Source: Asterias amurensis (taxonomy: Eukaryota; Echinodermata; Asteroidea; Forcipulatida; Asteriidae). From it: a stretch of DNA of 64,000 nucleotides. Position 1 is the stretch's first letter, and each line of letters begins with the position of its first letter. Location: positions 19,780,621 through 19,844,620 of the forward strand of contig NC_092661.1 of NCBI RefSeq assembly GCF_032118995.1, in the 5' to 3' direction. Below, piece after piece: positions 1-10,800 of the stretch. Under the pieces are notes generated by a model, which was given only the letters and a program-made list of their open reading frames with translations, searched no databases and was not told where the DNA came from. The translations under genes were made by a program, and so were the position numbers.

Positions 1-159
1 CCACATATGCAGCTACTAAGGAATACTTGTCTTGGAGTAATTGAAGCCAAATGAATTTAGGTGATACTAAACCTGTTTGTGGGGAAACATTTTGCTATGT
101 TTGGTTACGAACTTGTACTGTTGTATTTGTGTAACATTTGTGATCAGGAAAACAAATAT

Positions 160-2332
160 TGGGGAGATTTAGAAAAATGGGGACTTTTTGAGCCAGGATT
201 TTTTGTTAAAAATACTGCAAGGGGTTAAACTTGTACTTTTGAGCAATTTCTGACCATTATTTTTTTTGGCAAATTTTTAAAAAATGGTGTGTTTTGAACC
301 AGGATTTTTGGTTACAAATACTGCAAGGGGTTAAACTTTGACTTTTGAGCAATTTTTGACAAATATATTTTTTGGCAAATTTTTAAAAATGGGCCTTTTT
401 GAGCCAAGATTTTTGGTTAAAAAAACTGCAAGGGGTTAAACTTTTACTTTTGAGCAATTTCTGACAATTATATTTGTTGGGCCAATTTTTAAAAATTGGC
501 CTTTTTGAGCCAAGATTTTTGGTTAAAAAAACTGCAAGGGTTTAAACTTGTAGTTTTGAGCAATTTCGGACCATTATATTTTAGGGCCAATTTTTAAAAA
601 TGGGCCTTTTTGAGCCAAGATTTTTGGTTAAAAAAACTGCAAGGGGTTAAACTTTTACTTTTGAGCAATTTCTGACAATTATATTTGTTGGGCCAATTTT
701 TAAAAATTGGCCTTTTTGAGCCAAGATTTTTGGTTAAAATACTGCAAGGGTTTAAACTTGTAGTTTTGAGCAATTTCGGACCATTATATTTTAGGGCCAA
801 TTTTTAAAAATGGGCCTTTTTGAGCCAAGATTTTTGGTTAAAAAAACTGCAAGGGGTTAAACTTGTACTTTTGAGCAATTTCTGACAATTATATTTGTTG
901 GGCCAATTTTTAAAAATTGGCCTTTTTGAGCCAAGAATATTGGTTAAAATACTGCAAGGGGTTAAACTTGTACTTTTGAGCAATTTCTGACCATTATTTT
1001 TTTTGGCAAATTTAAAAAAAATGGTGTGTTTTGAACCAGGATTTTTGGTTACAAATACTGCAAGGGGTTAAACTTTTACTTTTGAGCAATTTTGGACAAA
1101 TATATTTTTTGGCAAATTTTTTAAAATGGGCCTTTTTGAGCCAAGATTTTTGGTTAAAAAAACTGCAAGGGGTTAAACTTGTACATTTGAGCGATTTTGG
1201 ACAATTATATTTTTTGAAAAAGTGGCCTTTTTGAGCCAGGGATTTTGGTTGAAACTCCTGCAAGGGGTTAAACTTGTACTTTTGAGCAATTTCTGACAAT
1301 TATATTTGTTGGGCCAATTTTTAAAAATTGGCCTTTTTGAGCAATTTCGGATCATTATATTTTTTGGTCAATTTTTTTAAATGGGGTTCTTTGAGCCAGG
1401 ATTTTTTGTCAAAAATACTGCAAAGGGTTAAACTTGTACTGTTGAGCAATTAAGGACCAATTTTTTATTTATTTTTTTGCTAATTTTAAAAAATGGGCCT
1501 TTTTGAGCCAAGATTTTTTGTTAAAAATACTTTAAGGGGTCAAACTTGTACTGTTAAGTGATTTTTGACAATTATATTTTTTGGCAAATTGTTTAAAAGT
1601 GCCCTTTTTTGAGCCATGATTTTTTGTTGAAACTCCTGCAATGGGTTAATCTTGTAGTTTTGAGCAATTTCGGACCATTGTATTTTTTGGCAAATTTTTA
1701 AAAATGGGCCTTTTTAGCCAAGATTTTTGGTTAAAAATACTGCAAGGGGTTAAACTTTTACTTTTGAGCGATTTTTGACAATTATATTTTTTGGCAAATT
1801 TTTAAAAATGGGCTTTTTTGAGCCAGGATTTTTTGTTAAAAATACTGCAAGGGGTTAAACTGGTATTTTTGAGCAATTTTGGACCATTATATTTTGTGGC
1901 AAATTTTTTTAAATTGTTTTTTTTTTAGCCAGGATTTTTGGTTTAAAATACTGCAAGGGGTTTAACTTGTAGTTTTGAGCAATTTTGGACCATTATATTT
2001 TTTGGCAAATTTTTAAAATGGGGCTTCTTTGAGCCAGGATTTTTGGTTGAAACTCCTGCAAACTTGTACTTTTTAGCAATTTCTGACAATTATATTTTTT
2101 GGGGAAATTTTTAAAGATGGGCCTTTTTTAGCCAAGATTTTTGGTTAAAATCACTTGTACTTTTGAGCAATTTCGGACCATTATATTTGTTTGCCAATTT
2201 TAAAAAATTTGCTTTTTTGAGCCAGGATTTTTTGGTTAAAAATACTGCAAGTACTTTTGAGCAATTTCTGACCATTATTTGTTTTGGCAAATTTTAAAAA
2301 ATGGGCCTTTTTGAGCCAGGATTATTGCTTTA
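160..2332. repeat. Satellite block 1, about 20 units of 105-106 bp
   Basis: Head-to-tail array whose units carry the recurrent words gagccaagatttttggtt, ctgcaaggggttaaac and ttttgagcaattt. The word gagcc/gaacc recurs at 190, 296, 401, 507 and 612, giving a 105-106 bp period. Units differ by scattered substitutions and small indels. Because 105 bp is 35 codons, long stretches of the minus strand stay open and give a repeating peptide with words like LTPCSFFNQKSWLKKAHF. There is no start context, splice signal or known domain, so I call this non-coding satellite DNA. The first 160 bases show no repeat unit and no gene. Confidence 0.9.
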
Positions 2333-2907
2333 AAGACAAACTCGGACAAAATGCACAAACACAATTTAACGCTTTTCTCCGATTGTTATTGTTGTTTATT
2401 CTGCATCCATTCTGTTTGACACTAACTGAAACTGGTCTTTAAATAAACAATCAGGAACTTGGTAACAAAATATTGCTTATTGTCCTATTTTGTATACAAC
2501 TGGTTACACAAGTTTATTTGTACTGTACTCTGCACAGTTTGTAAGCTGTGCATAATTGTCCTAATTTTATCCTGGTAAGGTTAGTCCAAGGCAGGGCCAC
2601 CACCTGCAGGTCCCAGGATACCAGCCCCAACTTGTATTCAGAGATCGTCAAGGCCATTGCAGCTCCCTTTCGGAGGGGTCCTGTCGTCCACCACCTTGAT
2701 TGCCAGGGCAGTCCTCTACTCCTACATAACACAGTCCCTTATTCACAGTAGAATCAGGAACTACTCCCGTTTGCCAACCATTTGTTATAAAACCATAATC
2801 ATCTCCCTGATGCATCTTTAAGATCAACAACGCAGCTGTAATCCTGGCCGGAAGTAGGACTCCACATTCCTTGGTTGCATGTGTCCAAGCCCCTTTAAAA
2901 TTAGGGG
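2333..2907. other. Non-satellite island inside the satellite
   Basis: About 575 bp of unrelated, more GC-balanced sequence splits the satellite in two. The minus strand is open over about 110 codons up to 2980 (the first part is satellite), and the island itself encodes a segment around 2648-2900 with words such as HQGDDYGFITNGW. I do not recognise the peptide and see no convincing splice-site pair. It could be an inserted sequence, a captured exon, or the ancestral flank from which two satellite blocks expanded. Confidence 0.5.
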
Positions 2908-3711
2908 TTAATTCTTTCAAGTGTTTTCGGACCATTATATTTTTGGGCCAATTTTTTAAAAATGGACCTTTTTGAGTCAAGATTTTTTGTTAAAAATACT
3001 ACAAGGGTTTAAATTTGTACTTTTGAGCAATTGAGGACCATTAAATTTGTTGGCCAATTTTTATAAATGGCCGTTTTGAGCCAGGATTTATGGAAACAAA
3101 TTGCAAGGGGTTAAACTTGTACTTTTGTGCAATTTCGGACCATTATATTTGTTTGCCAATTTTCTAAAATGGGCCTTTTTGAGCCACGATTTTTGGTTAA
3201 AAATACTGCACTGTTGAGCAATTTCGGACCATTAAGTTTGATGGCCAATTTTTTAAAATGGGCCTTTTTGAGCCAGGATTTTTTGAGAAAAAATAATTGC
3301 AATGGGTTAAACTCATACTTTTGAGCAATTTCGGACCATTATATTTTTGGGAATTTTTTTTAAAATGGGCCTTTTTGAGCCAGGATTTTTGGTTAAAAAT
3401 ACTGCAAGGGGTTTAAACTTGCATTTTGGAGGGATTTTGGACAATGATATTTTTTGGCCAAAATTTTAAATGAGCCTTTTTGTGCCAGGATTTTTTATTT
3501 AAAAAAACGCAACTTGTACTTCTGAGTGTTTTTCGGACCATTCTATTTTTTTGGCCAAATTTTAAAAATGGACCTGTTTAGGCCAGGATTTTGTGTACAA
3601 AAGAACTACAAGGGGTTAAGCTTGTTCTTTATAGTGGTTCAGACCATTTTATTTTCGGACCAAATTTGAAAAATTTGCCTTTTCGGGGGGGGGGGGGGGG
3701 GGGGGGGGGGG
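2908..3711. repeat. Satellite block 2, about 7 diverged units, ending in poly-G
   Basis: The same 105-bp family as block 1 resumes, with more divergence (words gagccaggatttt, aatttcggaccatta). The array stops at an uninterrupted run of 27 G residues at 3685-3711, after which unrelated sequence begins. The run could form G-quadruplex structure and may be a length-unstable or assembly-sensitive point. Confidence 0.85.
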
Positions 3712-4369
3712 CAAGTCCAATATTCAAAATATTTGGTCCAGAATGTTTTGTCGTCAATCCAAATGTTCTACCTTATCTTGATTCAAGGCCCATCAGTATT
3801 TCATGTTTTTTAGCCAATTGTAGGCCTACCAATCATTTAAAGCATCCGCCAGAATCAAATAAATTGTGACACTACAGAACAAACACTGAACCGTGTCTTC
3901 ACTATTAAACATTCATCTTGTACATACTTTTTAAAAGATTACTTTTGAGATGGACGTTGGGACTCTTGTTCCAGGTAGATGGGTTATCTCACTGGAATCT
4001 GTACCATAATGCAGGAAAACACACAAAAGTATACACATTAATACATGTACCAACATCAGGATAGAGTGAAATGGAGCATTAGTGAAGAGGCTTTCCTCCT
4101 GCAGTGAAGGGAAAAGAAGAACAAACGCTGCATATTGTCTTTATATTAAACAGTCATCTTGTACATACCTTTCAAAAGATGAATTTTAAGAGGGAAGACG
4201 ATGGAACTTAATATTCTGGGTAGATGGGTGATCTCTCTGGAATCCGTATACCTGCAGGAAAACACACAAAAGTATACACATAAATACATGAACTTTAGGA
4301 CAACATTAAATGACTGAATACAGTTGTGTTGAATGTCTCTAAAATTTGAGCACAATTAAAAAACATACA

Positions 4370-5780
4370 AAATGTGTAAGTCCAGCATTTTAATCAAATT
4401 TGGGTAAAAATTGTAAACAAAAAATACAAGGGTGAAAGGAACATTACAGAACTGTTTTTGTTTTTTCTACTAAAACAGTTTCTGGCAGTGTAAGCACTCT
4501 ATAAAGTTATGTAATTCACTATTAGCACAAACAGACAAACCTGTAGAAGTTTGAGAACGATCGGCCATCTGGGTCACTAGAGTGAAAAATTGATTACACA
4601 TTTTGCATGACAACGATTTAAAAAAAGTGATAAACTCTTAATGTGCAATTAGTTTGATTTATTTCACATCAAATATGACATTTAAGACAGAAATATTTCA
4701 AGGGATGTTTTCTACTATCATCACTAGATATGTAAGTTTTATGTAAATCTGTGATTTTAGAAGTTTTTTTAAACTCCAGCATATTAATCAACCAAGGTTA
4801 AAAAATAAAACACAATTTAGGTAAAAGTTTCAAAAAATCTCAAGGGGTAAATCCAGAATTGTAATCAAATTTGGTCACACATTGAAAGAAAAAAACTTGA
4901 GGAAGAAAATTCAGCATTTTATTCGAATTTGGGTCTAAAATTAAAAGAAAAAATCACAAAGGGAAAGTCAGGCAATTTAGCAAAATTTTTGACAAAAATG
5001 GGGAGGGGGGTTGGGGGTTGGAAGGTGGTGTCTAGTTTTTAATCAATCTGGGTCAAATAATTAATTGACAAAAATCAAAAGGGGATAGGCCACTAGCCCA
5101 GCATAGCTTGCAGATGCTTTTAAAAATGAGTTGTGACATCATGATGACATCATGAGGTGTTGAAACTGTTTCTGAAACTGAACCTTTTTTCGAGTGCTTC
5201 AACAATATTGCTTAAAATAATTGTGCTGAGAAACAATAAGTAGGATGCCAGTAACAATTGTTAAACTTCACTTGATTCTTAGCATAAAGACCACCAAAAT
5301 CTCAAAAGTTTAAACACTCATTATGTACATACCTTTTAAAAGATGACGTTTGAAGTATCACATATCCTGGGTAGATGGTTGTTCTCACTGGAATCCATAT
5401 CACTCTGCAAGAAAACACACAAAAGTGTACACATAATTAACATGCACTTGAGGGACACAATTGTTACCTGAATTAGTTATCAAAACAGTTTTATTGAATT
5501 TCTCCTAAGTTTTTCTATTTTTTTTTTTAAATGGGTTAGACATGCATTTTAATCAAATCAGGTCACAAATTGAAGCAACAAAAAACTTAAGGGCGGGTAA
5601 GTCAGGCATTTTAATCAAGTTTAGATCATTGAAAAAATCACATGGGTAAGTCCAGCATGTTAATCAAATGGTGGTCAAAAATTGAAACAATAAAAAAACT
5701 TAAGGGGTGGGAAAATCAAGCATTATAATCACATTGGGTCAAAATTTTTAAAATCACAAAGGGTAAGTCCAGCCAGATGC
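4370..5780. repeat. Degenerate 55-65 bp tandem repeats between the modules
   Basis: At 4370-4440, 4775-5090 and 5520-5780 the motif gtccagcattttaatcaaat followed by an A-rich stretch and caaggggtaag recurs at roughly 55-65 bp spacing with heavy divergence. Together with the exon-like cores this makes a nested tandem structure. No coding potential is seen. Confidence 0.6.
4432..4790 (-). mobile_element. MITE-like element, family A (copy 1)
   Basis: Reverse-orientation copy of an interspersed family also found at 25278-25666 and 37228-37600. Shared words are gatgatgatagtagaaaac, atatttctgtctgaaat and catatttgatgagaaat. The ends resemble an inverted pair beginning aaggaacattacag and ending ctttaaa. 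No ORF. It is a non-autonomous DNA element by structure; the superfamily is not clear. Confidence 0.65.
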
Positions 5781-6065
5781 TTAATGAGTTGTGACATCAT
5801 GAGGACACCATGATTTGTTTTCTTTGCTGCTTAACCTATCGTTAAACTTAACTTGATTCTTAGCATAAAGACCACCAGAATCACAAAAACTGTGACACTA
5901 TAGACTAGACGCTACACCTTGTTTTAATTCTTAAACACTTATCTTGTACCTCTAAAAGATGACTTTTGAGATGGGCGTTGAAACTCTTGTTCTGGGTAGC
6001 TGGGTGATCTCACTGGAATCCGTACCACACTGCAGGAAAACATACAGAAATATACACATGAATAC

Positions 6066-6330
6066 ATGTACTTGTGGTCAAGTGGTTAGACTGCAGGACT
6101 TGCAATCACAAGGTTGTGGGTTGAATCCCCAGCTAACTGCTGATTTTACAATGACTAGAATAAATATTGTCGTCTAGTTAATGAACCACAATTTCTTGAT
6201 TAGTGTAATTCTTAATCATAGACGTTAAACCAATTGGCTGTTGCCAGCTTGGTGTTTATATCCCTTGTGGGAGTTTGCCGAGTTCCCTTCCGATGGGAAG
6301 ATCATTAAAACAAACAAATAACAATAGTTA
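6066..6330 (+). mobile_element. tRNA-derived SINE
   Basis: Starts with a tRNA-like head: an A-box-like tggtcaagtggttagac near 6066 and a B-box ggttgaatccc near 6120, about the spacing of a tRNA gene. An unrelated body follows (cttggtgtttatatccc) and an A-rich tail, attaaaacaaacaaataac, near 6305-6325. The head-body-tail layout fits a SINE rather than a functional tRNA gene: there is no good acceptor stem and the B-box departs from consensus (TTGAA for TTCGA). Confidence 0.7.
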
Positions 6331-7277
6331 TATGATACATGGTAATCAGTTTGATTCAATTTAAAAAGACAGTCTTTTTCATGTTGAATTAATTCACTTT
6401 AGTTTGTAACAAATCTATAGCAAAGTTGAGTGAAGATTCCTAAAAATAATCTACAGTCTCATCAATAGAGTGATATCACAGAAGTAGTTTAATAGTTTAA
6501 TTATGTATATTATAAGTGTATTTTAACAGTGTGTACAAAAACTAATAAGAAAAGAACAAAAGGTTTGTTTCTATTTTTCGATTTTATTCTATCAAGAGGA
6601 AATGCGTAATACCAGGGCACAGGTTTATAGAGCTGCAAAAAATACGCTAAATCCAACTGTGCTAAAAAAAAACAATAAGCAGGATACCAGTCACATCAAA
6701 TACTGCATATGAAATGGCATTTTAGCAGTTAATTTTTTTCTGCAACAATACAGTATCTTTACACAATGACAAACTTTGAAATCTGTACAAATTAAAGGTG
6801 CAGTCACAGAGTGGTAAGTACTCCAACAATCAATTACCATAAACACTTACTACAGCTGTCAATAGTATGAACTTTTTTGAGAAAGTAGTTTGGATATTAT
6901 TGTTCGCCACTCCACTATACATTTGAACCAGAGAAATAATTTATGCATAAATTGTGTTTCAGATTTCTGTTTGCCAATGCTGTTGCCAAAGAGTTGGTAC
7001 CCATACCACTTTCACCTTGCTAATCTTGGATGGATTCAAGGTTATTGTGAAAATATCAAGATAGTTTGTTGCTGATTTCTTAGCAATTAAAAACTGTACT
7101 CAACTGAAACTTCCACCTTTTATTGCAGCTTACTATATAAATCAGCGCTATGTAACGAAAACCAATCTAAGAATGACCCTACCATTATTGACATGGCTGC
7201 CAATTGGCTGGTGTTATGTCCAAATTTCAACATGACAAATTTCTAGATTTTGGAATCAAGACCAGCTCTTACATCAT
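6331..7277. other. Intergenic, nothing recognised
   Basis: AT-rich sequence without a supported exon, array or element. The short open frame at 6890-7075 has no homology that I recognise. Confidence 0.6.
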
Positions 7278-7512
7278 GCAGAGAAAGCATCTGTCATAAT
7301 ATGACACTAACAGGGAAGCAGGCATCAGATGATTGGTTGAACTTGTTGAGCATCTGTCATATGACACTGTGTAGGTAGCAGGCATCACATGATTGTTTGA
7401 ACTTGCTGAACATCTGTCATAATATGACACTGATATAGGTAGCAGGCATCACATGATTGGTTGAACTTGTTGAGCATCTGTCATATGACACTGATGTAGG
7501 TAGCAGGCATTG
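7278..7512 (+). repeat. Tandem repeat, about 65-bp unit, four copies
   Basis: The words catctgtcatatgacactg, ggtagcaggcatcacatgat and ggttgaacttgttgag recur four times in order. Units alternate between catctgtcataatatgacac and the shorter catctgtcatatgacac. It lies upstream of the SETD4 first exon and has no coding signal. Confidence 0.85.
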
Positions 7513-7719
7513 GTTGTTGTCAGACATCAATCTCAATGCTTCATTGATAAATGGAATACAAAACGTTCAAATGAATGCCACAATAAAGTATTGTTATTAT
7601 TGTTATTGTTTTATATTGTTTTTCTCAAGACTGGACTAATCTGCACCAAATAAAGATAGTCTCATCAGCGTGCATGGCAATGACCCTTTCTATGAAAAAA
7701 CAATGGTTATGCCTAAAAG

Positions 7720-7861
7720 TGTGCACCTCGCCGGTTGAGGGCGCTATTGAAAATATACTTCCGGATCAAAATGCTGATGATGTGGTGGTAGCATGGCACT
7801 TTCTTCTAAACTCGTACTTTGCTTGTACTACCAGCTAAAATCGTTTCCAGTTTAACATATA
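7720..7861 (+). promoter_or_regulatory. Probable SETD4 promoter and 5' UTR, with ETS-like site
   Basis: The stretch directly upstream of the SETD4 start contains acttccggat near 7758, the reverse complement of an ETS/GABP-type site. GC content rises locally (cctcgccggttgagggcgct). There is no TATA box at a sensible distance. Upstream ATG triplets near 7770-7793 are out of frame or followed by early stops. The transcription start is not defined by the sequence. Confidence 0.45.
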
Positions 7862-10800
7862 ATGGGCAGAACTTTGAGGAATCGAAGGAGAAGACAAAGA
7901 GGAAATCATCCGCTACACGGTGGAGTAGTTTATGCATTTTATTTAGTTAAAAATGATGGCACATTTGTTTTCTTATCTAGCAGACGACACTATCAATTTG
8001 TCAACAAACTAGTTCGTTGCGAAGGAGGGTTACGTTATCGCAGCTATCAACAAATATGACATTGTTGAGGTTAGAAAGTTGTTTCTACCTCCATCATGTC
8101 CATGTTGTAATCAATTATATTATTTTTGTAACCAAACCGATATGATTGATGAAGTTAAGACACCAAGCGTTAGCTCCATTTGCTCAAATCAACAAACAAG
8201 TGTTCAACAAAACAATATGTATGTATTGTAAGTCAAGTCGTGCTGTTGTTTCACATATCAGGTGAATGAATGATATTCAATCAAATATGTATTTGGTGGT
8301 CGCTAAACCATTTGTAAACCAGGCTCAGCCCAGTGACATTGTTGTTTTCTAAATTCACAGCCTGGATATTATGTTAGTTATGTATAGACCCAGTAACAGG
8401 GTGCTGTACTCCTTAAGTTCAATTGACATTTCGTAGCACAAAATACAGATCTCAATTTTTTAAGGAGTACATCGCCCCAAATGCATATGGAGGTAGAACT
8501 ACCTCCATCAGTCTAGGCTGGATCACGGGCTGCTGGATGGACATTATCGGTCATACTAGCCGATAATGTCAAAATTTCGAAAAAGGAATACAGCGCCCCA
8601 GTTACTGGGTGTAGGATGGACCTACTTTCATTACATGAGTGTGTCTATTGAAACAATGGTTTCCCATTGACATTTTTATTAATTCAAGCATTTCTTATGG
8701 CCTACAAACTGTCTACTATTATACAAATATTGACTGCTTCGAGTGCTATGGTTAAAACTATGACTCCCGAGGTGATCCCCGGAGCGTTCTATTTTCCCCG
8801 AGGCGAAGCCGAGGGAAAATAGAACGCTCCGGGGATCACCTCGGGAGTCATAGTTTTTAACCATTGCATGAGTAAAAGCAGTCAATATTTGTTTTATAAC
8901 ACCCCAAACATTTCTAAATACTCAGTACTATTATTATTAAGTTACATACCTGAATGCTACAATCCACGGACGACGCGAATACAGATTGCAAACACTTTTA
9001 CTTACTGTGTTGCATGTAGTGTCATGCAATCCGAAATGGTTACAGACTATTAATTTATCATCCTCGTACACGCAACGGACGTCTGGGTACTGCACGCCGT
9101 GTGCTAGTCTGTCGGACTAGCGCACGGCGCCGTGTGCTAGTCTTCGGACTAGCGCATGGCAAACCGACGCACTATCACACAGCCGTCGTCTAGCAAAACT
9201 AAGACATGTCATGTGACGCGCTCTAAACCAATGAGCAGGCAGAATACTTGCAAGGGGTGTTATAATACTAATAATGAACAATCGTCTCTCTATTCATCAA
9301 AGATGATTCAGCTCAAACAGCCATGTACATTCAACTAATGAAATGGATGGCATGTAATGCGTTCACAGGTACTCAACTACAACCAGCACACTTTCAAGGT
9401 AAGCATTCCACCAAACAAAACTCTTACTTAGTGTTACACCAGTACTGTTACATGTGACGATGATGTTACATGTAACACTGCATCCATGCTGTTTGTGTCA
9501 AAGTAACATTGCAAACTGTTACATGTAACACTGTAACATTACATTCCCTTCATGTCACACTGTAAACAGTGTTACATGTCACACTGTAAACAGTGTTACA
9601 TGTCACACTGTAAACAGTGTTACATGTAACACTGTAACATATTGTTACATGTTGCGTTATATGTTATGATACATAATGTTACATTTAACATAGTAAACTG
9701 TGTAAATATCCATATGATCAAACTTTAAGGTGCCATCTTGTAAAGTTTCCCTTTGCAAAATGTTCACCAAAACATTTTTAAAGCCAATAGCAAAGGGGAC
9801 ATGCTCTATCTTAAATAAGCTACATAACTAATGAAATCTGCTGATAACCACATGCATCACATGCATTTGGCAACTGTAGCTACAAACACAACCTTGTGAT
9901 ACATGTAGTACACATTTTTTGGAAGATAATCTGTACATAAAAAGCACATGAGATCATATTTTAATTTGCTTGTATTTACTCTTACACACAATTGATGGGA
10001 ATCTACTTGTTTGATTTTTTGCATTAACTTTGTATTCTCTTGAATTTACAGATACTGGAAGAGGCCTGAAAACGACTGTCGATGTAAAGGTGTGAATTCA
10101 CATTCAACTCTGAAAACATTATCAAGAATAAACACCTGCCAACAGTCTCATTTTTCCCTGGGACTGTCTCTATTTCTAAGTTTAAAAACTTATCATCGAT
10201 CTTATTTCATTGGATTTCAGCAAAGCATTAAAAGGAACACACAATGAGGGTTACAAAGAAAGAAATCAGAAACAAAATTTGAACATGTGCATCTTTCCAG
10301 AAAACCTACAAAGTTGAGACCAAAATAACCAGTTGACGTCCAAGCCTAACAGTGTATTCACAGTTTCAAAAAAATGCTAATTGTGTTTTTCAGCTTCTGA
10401 GTTTTCAGAATAAAAAAATGTATCTTTGATTTGATTTTACACACATCTTGATTTTCAACAGAAACTGATTTTTTTTAAGGCAAATATTTTTATTTTTCAG
10501 TCAGGAGATACATTATTGTACATCCCAAGCAGGTTGTTGATTACAACTTCTACTGTACTGAGAAGTCAACTTGGACCATTCATTCAAAAGTAGGTCATTT
10601 TTAGAACTATTTTTTCTCGTCAAAAGCAACTACATTTTTCTAAAAGCTCACATGCTTTTGAACTGCCGTTAAAAAGAATTGTCATATCGGCAATACTGGT
10701 TCTTACATTGTGCACATTATCCTAGAGTAGAAGGAAGCTTTAAAGCATTTCATCTCTGTTCATCAAGCATACTAGGACCGTTCCTCAAACGTTCTCAACT

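Larger units (their letters stand above)
3865..6080 (-). repeat. Four duplicated modules with an exon-like core
   Basis: A 130-150 bp segment occurs four times, about 3890-4040, 4135-4300, 5300-5445 and 5915-6075. Read on the minus strand, each copy has a pyrimidine-rich tgttttcctgcag-type stretch, a core of about 80 bp containing gattccagtgagat, and a GT-type donor (aaag then gtatgtac). Cores give peptides like DSSEITHLP; copies 1, 3 and 4 hit an in-frame stop just before the donor, copy 2 stays open. Flanking sequence (ttcttagcataaagaccacca, gagttgtgacatcatga) is duplicated too, so units of several hundred bp were copied. It may be a decayed tandem-duplicated exon of an unseen minus-strand gene, or a non-coding repeat that resembles one. 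Confidence 0.5.

Noticed and set aside
6066..6140. tRNA gene
   Set aside because: A- and B-box-like words are present, but the acceptor stem does not pair, the B-box is off consensus, and a SINE body and A-rich tail follow.
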